This document shows, piece by piece, positions 23,619 through 33,822 of a DNA stretch of 58,130 nucleotides. Source of the DNA: Spirosoma terrae (GTDB lineage Bacteria > Bacteroidota > Bacteroidia > Cytophagales > Spirosomataceae); contig NZ_JAAFZH010000025.1 of assembly GCF_010435915.1 (NCBI RefSeq), forward strand, positions 1-58,130. The letters run 5' to 3'. The first letter of the stretch is position 1. Every line of letters begins with the position of its first letter. A program made the position numbers and the translations under genes. The notes under the pieces were generated by a model. That model did not search any database. It had not been told where the DNA came from and saw only the letters and a program-made list of their open reading frames with translations.

Positions 23619-24533
23619 ATGTTAGATATAGTCATTGATGCACGTCAGGCTTCATTAGGCAATGGCTTTACTGTACGCCGAATTCTCCCTTATCGACTGC
23701 GTCGGATGCTCGGGCCTTTCATTTTTATGGATCATGGTGGGCCCGTCAATATTGTTCCTTCGGAGGTAGCGAACATGGACGTCCTTCCCCACCCGCATAT
23801 TGGTCTCTCAACCGTTAGTTATCTGTTCGATGGTCAGGTAACCCACCGCGATAGTCTGGGCGTTCAACAGGTGATTCGGCCGGGCGAGGTCAACTGGATG
23901 ACGGCCGGAAGCGGTATTGCTCACTCCGAGCGGTTTGAAGATCCGGCCATGCTGGCGGGTGGTACGCTGGAAATGATTCAGACATGGGTAGCTCTACCCG
24001 AAGCCGTTGAAGATAGTGCCCCTACTTTTGACAACTATCAACCGCATGAGTTGCCTATCTATACCGATAAAGGCGTTTGGATGCGTTTGATAGCGGGCAA
24101 TGCGTTTGGGCTACAAAACGACGTCAAGACGCATTCTCCCTTATTTTATACGCATGTTGTCTTACAACCTGGCGCCCGTTTTGGCCTGCCTACAGGGTAC
24201 CCGGAACGCGGAGCCTATGTGGCTAAAGGAAGTGTAGAAGTAAATGGGCACCGCTACGGTGCCGGTCAGTTGCTGGTGTTTACGCCCGGCATCGACCCTA
24301 TTCTGATTGCTCATGAATCCTGTACACTGATGCTGCTGGGTGGAGAACCTCTGGGAGAACGGTTCATCTGGTGGAACTTCGTTTCGTCCCGGCGCGAGCG
24401 TATTGAACAAGCGAAAGCAGACTGGCAGGCCGGTCGAATTGCGTTACCACCTAACGATAATGATGAGTTTATACCGCTTCCGCAGGATAACTCAAAACCA
24501 GCTGGTAGTCCACCTCCTCCAGCCTTGTCATAA
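23619..24533 (+). CDS. Pirin-family protein
   Basis: A 304-residue bicupin. The N-terminal cupin has the metal-binding motifs LPHPHIGLSTVSYLFDG (two His) and GSGIAHSERFED (His and Glu), as in pirins; the C-terminal cupin starts near residue 175 and is less conserved. Some pirins have quercetinase activity, others bind regulators; the sequence alone does not tell. The last 30 residues are polar and proline-rich. The gene is convergent with the GntR-type regulator gene (16-bp gap) and appears to be transcribed alone. Confidence 0.92.
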   Translation: MLDIVIDARQASLGNGFTVRRILPYRLRRMLGPFIFMDHGGPVNIVPSEVANMDVLPHPHIGLSTVSYLFDGQVTHRDSLGVQQVIRPGEVNWMTAGSGIAHSERFEDPAMLAGGTLEMIQTWVALPEAVEDSAPTFDNYQPHELPIYTDKGVWMRLIAGNAFGLQNDVKTHSPLFYTHVVLQPGARFGLPTGYPERGAYVAKGSVEVNGHRYGAGQLLVFTPGIDPILIAHESCTLMLLGGEPLGERFIWWNFVSSRRERIEQAKADWQAGRIALPPNDNDEFIPLPQDNSKPAGSPPPPALS

Positions 24534-24549
24534 ACCCTGGAACGTTACA

Positions 24550-25566
24550 TTACAAGGACTTTCGAACAATCAACTGAAACGGATTTTCGATATGCTCTAC
24601 ACTGCCATCAAGGACAAGTTGCGCAGCTGTGCGCCCCATCTGTGCGAAATCAGTAGATAACACTGTAATTCCTTCCAGCAGAAACTCTTTTAAAGGCGTT
24701 TCGTTGTACGACAAAATACCGACCTCCTGCCCAACAATGTAGGGGGTCATTTTAATTTTTTTGATCAGCTCTACCAGGTCTTCTTCCATCAAATTGATGT
24801 AAGCCTGCTGTGGATGGATCGTCTCTTGCTGGATGTCGTCAATAACACGGGTATTGAAGTTATGCTCGTAACAAAACTTGTAAAACCCGTTCAAAATGGC
24901 TTTTGGATGGTAGGTATAAGACGGGAAAAGTATACTCAACGTTTTGTACTTTTTCAGGAGAGGCAGGGCCTCAGTCAGCGCCTGATAGAGGTCTTTTTCA
25001 AAATTCTGAAACACAGCGGCATAATTGCCCGATACCCCTTCAAGCAACTTGTCCATGATGACAAGCTTATGCTTCGGCAGGCTATTTATTAACTCATTGG
25101 CCTTTTCCCCACCTTCGAAAAAATGGCCAATAATAACGTAATGCGTATGATTTCGGGCCTGCCGTTCAATCAGATCACGGAATAGCCGAAAGTCGTTATT
25201 GTAAATAAAAAAGTCGATGGCAACTCCAGGCCCAAGTCCTTCTACAAAAGAGTCATAAATGATCTTTTTGTGAGCACTTAGTTTATTAAATAATAAAAAT
25301 ATTTTAAGATTTCGGCCGGTATTGGTGTAATTGATGTAATAGCCTTTCCCTCTGACCGCTTCGATAATTTCTTTCTCTTTCAGCAGTTCATAGGCTCGCT
25401 CTATAGTGCCTTTCGATATATCAAATTCAGCACACAGTTCATGGATTGACGGCAATTTATCGCCAGGTATAATATCCCGATTTTCTATTCCCTCTATGAT
25501 GGAGTTATAAATCTGCTGATACTTTGGCGTATTTGAGTAATCGTTGATCTTAATATGACGTAACAT
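24550..25566 (-). CDS. GntR-type regulator with LacI-like sugar-sensing domain
   Basis: A 338-residue regulator. Residues 10-75 form the GntR winged helix (YQQIYNSIIEGIENRDIIPGDKLPSIHELCAEFDISKGTIERAYELLKEK...VRGKGYYI). Residues 85-338 form a periplasmic-binding-protein-like fold as in LacI (VDKLL-type MDKLLEGV, GQEVGILSYNETPLKEFL, TTDFAQMGRTAAQLVLDG). This architecture is common among Bacteroidota sugar-locus regulators. It is divergent from the SusC gene with a 409-bp gap, so control of the SusC/SusD sugar locus by a sugar ligand is the simplest reading. The ligand is unknown. Confidence 0.9.
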   Translation of the reverse strand: MLRHIKINDYSNTPKYQQIYNSIIEGIENRDIIPGDKLPSIHELCAEFDISKGTIERAYELLKEKEIIEAVRGKGYYINYTNTGRNLKIFLLFNKLSAHKKIIYDSFVEGLGPGVAIDFFIYNNDFRLFRDLIERQARNHTHYVIIGHFFEGGEKANELINSLPKHKLVIMDKLLEGVSGNYAAVFQNFEKDLYQALTEALPLLKKYKTLSILFPSYTYHPKAILNGFYKFCYEHNFNTRVIDDIQQETIHPQQAYINLMEEDLVELIKKIKMTPYIVGQEVGILSYNETPLKEFLLEGITVLSTDFAQMGRTAAQLVLDGSVEHIENPFQLIVRKSL

Positions 25567-25975
25567 AAATCAGTAGTTGATTCAGACCAGCACAACTGAG
25601 ACTCTTTTCTCTCCGCTACTAATCATAATTCATCCGGTGCTATAAGTCTACTCATTGGAATAAGGCAATCCTAGATAATACCTACTATCATCTGCCGGTT
25701 GCTTATTCGTTAAAGCGATGCCTAGTCGCCACATTTAGGGTAAGTTACTTAGCCATCCGAATCTACCAGCAACAATTAGTTGACCCTTTATTGACATCTG
25801 CTACAATCTGTAAATATTACATAAATAAGAAATTTTCATGAATTTATACAGATAGTTATAAAAGTGGGTAAGTATAGGAAAGTTAGGGAGTGTGCGGCTG
25901 TCATATTTGACCACTGCATTGATCTATCAAAAGCTCAATCTATTCTATTAACTCCTATCTCTTAATCTGATTTTC
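25567..25975. other. Intergenic control region of the sugar locus
   Basis: 409 bp between the divergent regulator and SusC genes, AT-rich near the SusC side. CATATTTG near 25911 is one base off the Bacteroidota -7 box. No convincing palindrome was seen that I would call an operator. No gene. Confidence 0.5.
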
Positions 25976-28900
25976 ATGAAAACACTCTATCAATTAGCTG
26001 CGCTAAGTATGATGGTAGGTGCCTCTCCTGGCTTCGCTCAGGGGGGTCAGACAACCTCGCCAAAAGGAAGCAAGCAAGCTGCTGAACAATTGTTAGCACT
26101 AAACACCCCCAGCCTGGCAAGAATAGCCGTAAAAGCGACCACTGCCGACATTCGAGTGACTGGGCAGGTGGTCGACGAAAAAGGGAATAGCCTACCTGGC
26201 GTGAGCGTCGTGATCAAAGGAAGTACCAAAGGATCAACCACCGACGAACAAGGCAATTTCCAGATTGTAGTTCCTAACCCGCAGACGACACTGGTATTCA
26301 GCTTTGTAGGGTACCAGAGCAAAGAAATTGTAGTGGGCAACCAAACAACGCTAAGCGTAGCGTTAGTGAACGACGATCAGACACTGAACGAAGTAGTGGT
26401 TGTAGGCTACGGTAGCCAGTTGAAAAAAGAAGTAACGGGTGCGGTTCAGACCGTTAGTGCTGCCGAAATTAAAGATTTACCCGTATCGCAGATCGGCCAG
26501 AAACTACAGGGCCGACTGGCGGGTGTTCAGATTAACCAGGCCACTGGTAAACCCGGCCAGGGCATTAGCATTCGTATCCGAGGCCAGGTGTCGGTAACGG
26601 CTGGTAGCGATCCTCTATACGTAGTTGATGGTTTCCCCATTACCGGCAATATTGCTCAGTTGAACCCCGACGAAATTGAGGATCTGTCGGTCCTGAAAGA
26701 CGCAGCGTCTACGTCATTGTACGGTTCGCGGGCTGCTAACGGGGTGGTTCTGATTACCACCAAAAAAGGGAAGCCTGGTCAGACCAATATTAGCTTCACG
26801 GCTTATGCGGGCGTACAGAAAGTACCACAACGTGGTCGGGTTAAAATGCTGAATGCCGTTGAATTTGCGCAGTTCAAGAAAGAATTTTACGAAGATCAGC
26901 TTCAGCCTGTCCCTGACATTTTCCAGAACCCAGCCCAATATGAAGGCAAGAATAACGATTGGTATGATGCGCTGCTACGGGTTGCTCCCATTCAGAGCTA
27001 CAACCTGAGCGTATCAAACAATACGGAAAAATCGAATACGTCGCTGGTTGCCGGTGTTTTCAATCAGGACGGGGTTGTGCTGAATAACAAATACAAGCGT
27101 TATTCGCTACGTATGAATTCGAACTACAACCTGTCGAAGCGGGTTGCGGTAGGCTTTAACGTAGCACCCAGCTACGTATTCGATAACACTCCCCGTACAG
27201 ATGGTGACCGGGGTACGGGTATTTTATTCAACGCCTTGCACACCTGGCCAATCATGCCGATCTACGATGCCAACGGCGAGCTAACTAAATTCAATACGTT
27301 GCCAAGCAGTACAGGGAACATTTTTAACTATCCTAACTGGGTTCGGGCAGCCAATGAATTGATTAACGAAACCAAAAACACGAATCTGCTGGCAAACGCC
27401 TATGTTCAGTATCGCCCTATTGAGGGTTTAACACTCAAATCGACGATAAACGTTGAATATCAGAACTCTAAGTTCTTTTATTTCAACCCGTCGACGGCTA
27501 CCAGCTCGATTAACGTACCGATTCCAACCACAGCTTCTTCAACCCGGCAGAGCCTCGAAAACATTTCCTGGCTGAACGAAAACTTAGCAACGTATTCGAA
27601 GAGCTTCAACGACCACAATTTTGAACTGTTGGCTGGTTTCACGAATCAGCAATACCGTCAGGAGTTTACCCGTATTTCGGCCAATACGTATGCCGACGAC
27701 CGCCTGCCAACCATTCAGGGGGCCCTGAACATCGATCGTAGCGGCAACCCGAATGCAACCCGTAACGATATAAACCAGTGGTCATTAACGTCTTATCTAT
27801 CTCGACTGACCTATAACTACAAAGGTAAATATCTGTTTACAGCTGCCGTCCGGGCCGATGGTTCGTCGCGGTTTGGTACCAATAATCGCTGGGGTACATT
27901 CCCGTCAGCCTCGGTAGGCTGGGTTGTTTCGGACGAAGATTTCCTGAAAACCGTACCGCAAGTTTCGTTTGCTAAAGTCCGGGCTAGTTACGGTGTAATT
28001 GGCAACAACAATATTGGTAACTACACCCAGTACGCGCTTGTCAATAATACGACCAATGCCGTTTTTGGCGGCAACGTAGCAACAGGAGCCGTCGTTACGT
28101 CGCTGGCAAACCCCAACTTAGGCTGGGAAACAACGAATCAGTTCGACGCTGGTCTTGATCTGGGCTTGTTTAACGATCGCATCCAGTTCATTTACGATTT
28201 CTACACGAAGCGGACAACCAACCTGCTCTATGCGGTGCAGGTTCCGCAGGAATCAGGCTTTACGAACTTTAACGATAACATCGGTGAAATCAAGTTCTGG
28301 GGGCATGAATTCTCGCTGACCACCAAGAATACAACCGGCAGACTGAAATGGACAACCAACGCCAACATTTCGTTCAACCGGAACCGCGTGCAGGAACTGG
28401 CTCCAGGCATCGACCGGGTTTATGGCTCCTTCCACATCACGCAGGTAGGACAGCCTTTTGGGCAGTTTTATGGTCTGGTGAAACAAGGCTATTACATGAG
28501 TGCCGAAGAGCTACGGACTTCCGCTATTATTCCAGGACGTTCGGCCATCGGTACTATTAAGTTCCAGGATGTCAACGGTGATGGTGTCATTACAAACGGT
28601 GGCGACAGAGACGATCGGGCCATTATCGGTAGCCCATTCCCCAAATTCACTTACGGTATCACTAATGATCTGAAATTTGGCAACTTCGATTTCTCGATCA
28701 CAGGTTCCGGCTCGTACGGCAACCAATTATGGGTTCGCCACCTGTATAGCACGGCTAACCTGGATGGCGTATTCAACATGGTGGCAGGCGTAAAAGACCG
28801 GTTCCGTGTTCAGAATGCTCTTGTTAATGTGAATGGCGTGCAGACCAGTGTGGCTACGACGGTGATTACCCCAGGCGCTGGCCAGTTTGGCGCAACGAAC

Positions 28901-29215
28901 AATGGTGGAAACTATACTGGTATCGAACGCGACTGGAACAGCTCACAGTTTGTAGCCGATGCCTCGTTCTTCACCATCAAGAATATAACCTTAGGGTATA
29001 ACATTGGCGCTGTAAACAAGCTCTTCAAGTCGGCTCGTGTGTATGCATCAGTACAGCAGGCGTACGTATTTACCAAATACTGGGGTGGTCCAAACCCAGA
29101 AACGAGTGGTAATGGCGCCGGCGATGGCGATGGTGGTAACCTCAGCCAGGGCGTTGACTTTTCGAACTATCCAGTTCCACGTACCTACACGCTGGGTGTT
29201 AACCTGAATTTCTAA
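25976..29215 (+). CDS. SusC-like TonB-dependent outer-membrane transporter
   Basis: A 1079-residue TonB-linked receptor. Signal peptide 1-21; a CarboxypepD_reg-like domain at about 57-135 (VTGQVVDEKGNSLPGVSVVIKGSTKGSTTDEQG); TonB-box region LNEVVVVGYG; plug domain with SAEIKDLPVSQIGQKLQGRLAGVQI and VDGFPITGNIAQLNPDEIEDLSVLKDA; then a 22-strand barrel to the C-terminal Phe of LGVNLNF. SusC proteins import glycans or sugars bound by the partner lipoprotein SusD, encoded 49 bp downstream. It is the first gene of the sugar locus. Confidence 0.95.
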   Translation: MKTLYQLAALSMMVGASPGFAQGGQTTSPKGSKQAAEQLLALNTPSLARIAVKATTADIRVTGQVVDEKGNSLPGVSVVIKGSTKGSTTDEQGNFQIVVPNPQTTLVFSFVGYQSKEIVVGNQTTLSVALVNDDQTLNEVVVVGYGSQLKKEVTGAVQTVSAAEIKDLPVSQIGQKLQGRLAGVQINQATGKPGQGISIRIRGQVSVTAGSDPLYVVDGFPITGNIAQLNPDEIEDLSVLKDAASTSLYGSRAANGVVLITTKKGKPGQTNISFTAYAGVQKVPQRGRVKMLNAVEFAQFKKEFYEDQLQPVPDIFQNPAQYEGKNNDWYDALLRVAPIQSYNLSVSNNTEKSNTSLVAGVFNQDGVVLNNKYKRYSLRMNSNYNLSKRVAVGFNVAPSYVFDNTPRTDGDRGTGILFNALHTWPIMPIYDANGELTKFNTLPSSTGNIFNYPNWVRAANELINETKNTNLLANAYVQYRPIEGLTLKSTINVEYQNSKFFYFNPSTATSSINVPIPTTASSTRQSLENISWLNENLATYSKSFNDHNFELLAGFTNQQYRQEFTRISANTYADDRLPTIQGALNIDRSGNPNATRNDINQWSLTSYLSRLTYNYKGKYLFTAAVRADGSSRFGTNNRWGTFPSASVGWVVSDEDFLKTVPQVSFAKVRASYGVIGNNNIGNYTQYALVNNTTNAVFGGNVATGAVVTSLANPNLGWETTNQFDAGLDLGLFNDRIQFIYDFYTKRTTNLLYAVQVPQESGFTNFNDNIGEIKFWGHEFSLTTKNTTGRLKWTTNANISFNRNRVQELAPGIDRVYGSFHITQVGQPFGQFYGLVKQGYYMSAEELRTSAIIPGRSAIGTIKFQDVNGDGVITNGGDRDDRAIIGSPFPKFTYGITNDLKFGNFDFSITGSGSYGNQLWVRHLYSTANLDGVFNMVAGVKDRFRVQNALVNVNGVQTSVATTVITPGAGQFGATNNGGNYTGIERDWNSSQFVADASFFTIKNITLGYNIGAVNKLFKSARVYASVQQAYVFTKYWGGPNPETSGNGAGDGDGGNLSQGVDFSNYPVPRTYTLGVNLNF

Positions 29216-29264
29216 ACAGACAGGTCAATTTAACTCATTGTCAACTCCTTATTCATACTTAGGA

Positions 29265-30788
29265 ATGAAAACAAGATATATAGCAACCTGGCTTTTAGCA
29301 ATTGCCCTGACTGGTTGCACAAATGATTTTTTAAACGTAGTCCCCGAAACAGCGCTGAGTTCAGCAACATTCTTCACCAAAGAAGCCGACTTTCAGCAAG
29401 CTGTCAATGGCGCATACGTACCGCTCCGGCAGATGTACAATGAACGTGCCTGGGTCTTGGAAGAAATGCACTCCGACAATACGTATTACGCCCGGAATAC
29501 GCTCTACGGCGCTGTTGATGCTACCGAAAACGTTGCTGACTTTGCCATACCAGTTGCCGATGGCGAAGGGGGCGTCAAGGTTACAGCTAACGATAACGTA
29601 CTGGTTCAGTTCCGTTTAAACTACGTGATCATTGCCCGCGCCAATCAGATTCTTACAACAATCGATAAAATAGACTTCTCGGCCGATTCCAAAAACAATC
29701 TGAAAGGACAGGCTCTGTTTCTGCGGGCGTTTGCATACTTCGATCTGGTACGTCTGTTTGGGCGGGTACCGCTTCACTTAGTACCCGTAACGGGACGTAA
29801 TGACGCAGCTCTGCCACTGGCAACCACGGAAGAACTGTACGCGCAGATCGAAAAAGATGCTACGGAAGCCAGTAAACTGCTGCTTAACAAAGCGAAACAG
29901 GAACCAGGCCGCGCTACGTCGGGAGCCGCCAAAACGCTGCTCGCCAATTTGTATCTGACACAGAAAAAATGGGCGCAGGTTGAAACGCTGATGCGCGATG
30001 TGATCACCAATGATGGGTACCAGCTCAGACCTGATTACAACGATGCGTTTTCGTTCACCAGTGCCAACAAGAACAACTCAGAGTCTGTATTTGAAATCCA
30101 ATATATGGAAGGAGCGGCAGGCTATAACGGCAACCAGATCTATCGGTTTATTCCATCCCCAATTACAGCCGCTGAAATCGCTCCACTCACGGGTACGTCG
30201 AACCCACAGCCGACCTCGCAGGAAAGCAATAATATCCCAACACCGGATATTATTGCAGCCTATGAATCGGGCGACAAACGGAAAGATATTTCGATCGGAA
30301 CCGTTACGTTAAGCGGCAGCTTACGGGCAAACAAAGTATATCCTTATATCAAAAAATACGCCCGCCCGCACTCGTTACACAACAACACTGGGCAGAACTG
30401 GCCGGTATATCGCTACGCTGAAGTTCTGTTATTTATGGCTGAAGCGCTGAACGAGCAGGGCAAAACAGCTGAAGCCGCTACGTATCTGAATCAGGTGCGG
30501 ACTCGTGCGGGTCTGGGTGCCAGCCCTGCTACCGGACAGGCCGATATGCGGGAAGCGATTTTCAAAGAACGTCGCGTTGAGCTGGCTTTTGAAAACAAGC
30601 GGTGGTTCGATCTTACCCGCACAGGCCGTGTTACGGAAATTATTTCGGCCTATGGCGCACGGGTAAAAGCCAATCCAGCAGCCTACTATTTCCCTGCCGG
30701 AGCTGTTCCGCCACCAAACGCCTTTACGAATCTGGATATTTACTATCCGTTGCCAGCCGTCGAGTCGGCACTGACGCCAAATTTCTAG
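29265..30788 (+). CDS. SusD-like surface glycan-binding lipoprotein
   Basis: A 507-residue lipoprotein from the ATG at 29265 (the TTG at 29238 is rejected because the ATG gives a clean lipoprotein signal). Lipobox ALTGC at about residue 17. The TPR-like SusD fold is shown by FLNVVPETALSSATFFTKEADFQQAVNGAY, LKGQALFLRAFAYFDLVRLFGRVPL, and near the C-terminus YRYAEVLLFMAEALNEQG and IFKERRVELAFENKRWFDLTRTG. It forms the lid of the SusC channel. Typical length. Confidence 0.95.
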   Translation: MKTRYIATWLLAIALTGCTNDFLNVVPETALSSATFFTKEADFQQAVNGAYVPLRQMYNERAWVLEEMHSDNTYYARNTLYGAVDATENVADFAIPVADGEGGVKVTANDNVLVQFRLNYVIIARANQILTTIDKIDFSADSKNNLKGQALFLRAFAYFDLVRLFGRVPLHLVPVTGRNDAALPLATTEELYAQIEKDATEASKLLLNKAKQEPGRATSGAAKTLLANLYLTQKKWAQVETLMRDVITNDGYQLRPDYNDAFSFTSANKNNSESVFEIQYMEGAAGYNGNQIYRFIPSPITAAEIAPLTGTSNPQPTSQESNNIPTPDIIAAYESGDKRKDISIGTVTLSGSLRANKVYPYIKKYARPHSLHNNTGQNWPVYRYAEVLLFMAEALNEQGKTAEAATYLNQVRTRAGLGASPATGQADMREAIFKERRVELAFENKRWFDLTRTGRVTEIISAYGARVKANPAAYYFPAGAVPPPNAFTNLDIYYPLPAVESALTPNF

Positions 30789-31037
30789 TCCTATCAGGAG
30801 CCCAGGAATGCATGCTTGTATCCCTGGGCTTTACCCCTGAAAACAAGTAATGCATTACGCTTTATTCACAGAAACCCAACTCCAAAAAGCGCACAGAAAG
30901 CCTTTTTAATCGTTTAAACAGTAGAAAATAGCCCTTCCCTATTTCTTATTACCTGAATACAACCATGAGCCTGATAGAAGCTAACCGGAACCGCACTCTA
31001 TCGATAACATCCCATAAACTTTTAGCCACTTATAACC

Positions 31038-33716
31038 ATGTCATCACGATTCAATGTCGCTAAGCTCGGACTAGCCGTTTCCGGCCTTGTACTGATCGGA
31101 GCATCCTGGGTAGGTCTTCGCTACCCGGAAAATAACAGGCAGGGGGCAGAGAATCCCAAAGTCGATAAGCTCAAACTACAGCCTGGTTTCAAAGCCGAGC
31201 ATATATACAGCCCTTCTGAAAACAAACAGGGATCATGGGTATCAATGACCTTCGACGATAAGGGTCGAATGATTACCTCCGATCAGTACGGAGGATTATT
31301 TCGTTTAAAAATTCCGGCTGTTGGATCGGGCTCTACACAACCGACCATCGAAAAACTGGTTATCAGCAAGGATACCAGCATAGGAATGGGCTATGCACAA
31401 GGCCTTCTGTATGCCTTCAATAGCCTGTATGTGATGGTCAACAACCGGCCCAGCAAACAGTTTCCGAAGCCCAGCGGCCTATATCGATTACAGGATACCG
31501 ACGGCGACGATCAGTTCGATAAGGTAACTATGCTGAAAGAGCTGAAGGGTGAAGGCGAGCACGGCCCACACAGTATTGTTCTATCTCCTGATAAACAATC
31601 GCTCTACGTCTGCTCGGGTAACCATACCGACGTACCAAAAATGGACGCCTATCGGTTACCATCGAACTGGCAGGAAGACAATCTGTTCCCATTAATTAAA
31701 GACCCTCGCGGCCATGCTAACGACCGAATGGCACCGGGTGGCTGGGTTGCCAAAGTTGACCCGGAAGGAAAGCGCTGGGAGCTGATGGGTGCCGGTTTTC
31801 GGAACGAATTTGATATTGCCTTCAACGAGGCAGGCGATATGTTTACCTATGACTCCGATATGGAATGGGATTTTGGCCTGCCCTGGTATCGGCCGACCCG
31901 CATTTGCCACGTAACGAGTGGAGCCGAGTTTGGCTGGCGCACAGGCGACAGCAAATGGCTACCGGCTAACCCCGACAATCTACCTGCTATCGTCAACATT
32001 GGACAGGGTTCGCCCACGAACGTAATGTCAGGTATGACGGCTAAATTCCCGCAGAAATACCGGCAGTCTATTTTCGCTTTCGATTGGAGCTTTGGTATTA
32101 TCTACTCGATCCATCTAAAGCCTAAAGGTGCTACGTATGACGGTGAACGCGAAGAGTTTATCTCGGGTACGCCACTACCACTCACGGATGGTGTTATTGG
32201 CCCCGATGGCGCCATGTACTTCCTGACCGGTGGCAGACGGCTGGAGTCCGATTTGTATCGGGTATACTATACAGGAAACGACGCCAATACGTCGGCTCTT
32301 ACACCCACGTTAACTGCTGAGCATAAAATTAGAACCAGTCTGGAAAAATACCACGAAGGCCCCAACCCACAGGCAATTGCTGCGGCATGGCCCAACCTGA
32401 ACCACCCAGATCGGTTTGTACGATATGCGGCCCGCATTGCTGTTGAGCACCAACCTGTGGCTCAGTGGCAGGAAAAAGCGCTGGCCGAAACAGACCCAGT
32501 TCGGGCGACTCAGGCTATTGTAGCCCTGGCTCGACAAGGTAGCGCTGATTTAAAAAGTAAAGCAATAGCGACGCTGCTGAAAATCGATTACAATAAACTA
32601 TCAGAATCACAGCAATTCGACGTACTACGTGCTTTCGAACTGATCTTTCTGCGGATGGGCGCACCCGATGCAGCCGATAAGGCCAAAGTGGTGGCCTACC
32701 TGAACCCGCATTTCCCGGCTAAAAGTGCGCTGTTGAACCGGGGACTGAGCAAGGATCTGATTTATCTGGAAGCGCCAAACGTAGTGAATAGAACGTTGGC
32801 TCAGATGGATTTGAAAGAAGAGCCCGGCATGAAAAACCTTAATCTCGATCCAACTACGGCCTCGTCTGATCTGATCCTGCGAAACCCACAATATGGGATG
32901 GATATTGCCAAAATGCTGGCTAAAGTCCCACCGCTTCAGCAGACGTATTACGCTGTGATGTTGAGCCGGGCTGAATCGGGCTGGACACCAGAGCTTCGCA
33001 CCAAATACTTCACCTGGTTTGGTAATGCTTTTAAATATGAAGGCGGACGTAGTTATGTTGGCTTTATTGACCGGGCTCGTAAGCTAGCCCTGGCTCATGT
33101 ACCGAAAGACCAGTTCGAGAAGTTCAACAAATTATCCGGTGCCGATATTCTGACCAGTTCAGGAAACGATCTGGTAAAGAGCGACTATACGCCTAAAGGC
33201 CCTGGAAAACGCTGGACCTTAGACGAAGCGGTGGCCGCTGTCGACAACGCTAAAATGTCTCCCAATTACGAAACAGGCAAGAAGATTTACGGAGCCGTTT
33301 TATGTAGTAGCTGTCACGCCATGCAAGGATCTGGTGGCGACATCGGCCCTGATTTAACTCAACTTGGCACCCGTTTCTCCAATAAGGATATTCTGGATGC
33401 GATTATCAACCCGAGCAAAGCCGTATCTGATCAGTACGCATCAACCATTTATATCCTCAAAAATGGCGAGTCAGTAGCCGGTCGGCAAATCAGCGAAGAC
33501 AAGATCAATTATTCGATCTCGCAGAACCCATTTGCGCCCGATCAAATTCGTAAGATTCCGAAGAAAGATGTGAAGTCGAAGCGGTATTCGCCCGAATCAA
33601 TCATGTATCCCGGTTTGATTAATAGCCTGAACGCCGATGAGTTACGGGATTTGATGGCCTACCTGAAAGCAGGAGGCAATCAGAGTAACGAAGTCTACAA
33701 AGCAGGAGGAAAATAA
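31038..33716 (+). CDS. Membrane-anchored sugar-dehydrogenase-like protein with cytochrome c domain
   Basis: An 892-residue exported protein. An uncleaved or cleaved signal helix at 8-27 precedes a beta-propeller of the PVC-type membrane-bound dehydrogenase family (about 45-415; SMTFDDKGRMITSDQYGGLFRL, GPHSIVLSPDKQSLYVCSGNH, GFRNEFDIAFNEAGDMFTYDSDMEWDFG). A HEAT-like helical region follows (about 420-700). A C-terminal cytochrome c domain has the haem motif CSSCH at about residue 756 and GGDIGPDLTQLG after it. Such proteins pass electrons from a sugar or polyol oxidation to the respiratory chain. It lies between SusD and the DUF1080 gene, same strand. Confidence 0.88.
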   Translation: MSSRFNVAKLGLAVSGLVLIGASWVGLRYPENNRQGAENPKVDKLKLQPGFKAEHIYSPSENKQGSWVSMTFDDKGRMITSDQYGGLFRLKIPAVGSGSTQPTIEKLVISKDTSIGMGYAQGLLYAFNSLYVMVNNRPSKQFPKPSGLYRLQDTDGDDQFDKVTMLKELKGEGEHGPHSIVLSPDKQSLYVCSGNHTDVPKMDAYRLPSNWQEDNLFPLIKDPRGHANDRMAPGGWVAKVDPEGKRWELMGAGFRNEFDIAFNEAGDMFTYDSDMEWDFGLPWYRPTRICHVTSGAEFGWRTGDSKWLPANPDNLPAIVNIGQGSPTNVMSGMTAKFPQKYRQSIFAFDWSFGIIYSIHLKPKGATYDGEREEFISGTPLPLTDGVIGPDGAMYFLTGGRRLESDLYRVYYTGNDANTSALTPTLTAEHKIRTSLEKYHEGPNPQAIAAAWPNLNHPDRFVRYAARIAVEHQPVAQWQEKALAETDPVRATQAIVALARQGSADLKSKAIATLLKIDYNKLSESQQFDVLRAFELIFLRMGAPDAADKAKVVAYLNPHFPAKSALLNRGLSKDLIYLEAPNVVNRTLAQMDLKEEPGMKNLNLDPTTASSDLILRNPQYGMDIAKMLAKVPPLQQTYYAVMLSRAESGWTPELRTKYFTWFGNAFKYEGGRSYVGFIDRARKLALAHVPKDQFEKFNKLSGADILTSSGNDLVKSDYTPKGPGKRWTLDEAVAAVDNAKMSPNYETGKKIYGAVLCSSCHAMQGSGGDIGPDLTQLGTRFSNKDILDAIINPSKAVSDQYASTIYILKNGESVAGRQISEDKINYSISQNPFAPDQIRKIPKKDVKSKRYSPESIMYPGLINSLNADELRDLMAYLKAGGNQSNEVYKAGGK

Positions 33717-33722
33717 GTTTTC

Positions 33723-33803
33723 AGTTTAGCGTTTTCAGTTTTCAGTGGCTGACGCGTCAGCAAGTATCTGGCGTCAGCCACTGAAAATTCTAAACGCTAA
33801 ACT
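33723..33803. repeat. Intergenic hairpin with 33-bp arms
   Basis: Arms 33723-33755 and 33771-33803 match at 30 of 33 positions. The inner part GTGGCTGACGCGTCAGCAA is nearly the same as in the hairpin at 38191. It lies between the cytochrome-containing gene and the DUF1080 gene. Confidence 0.85.
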
Positions 33804-33822
33804 TCCTTTAAATCAACATACA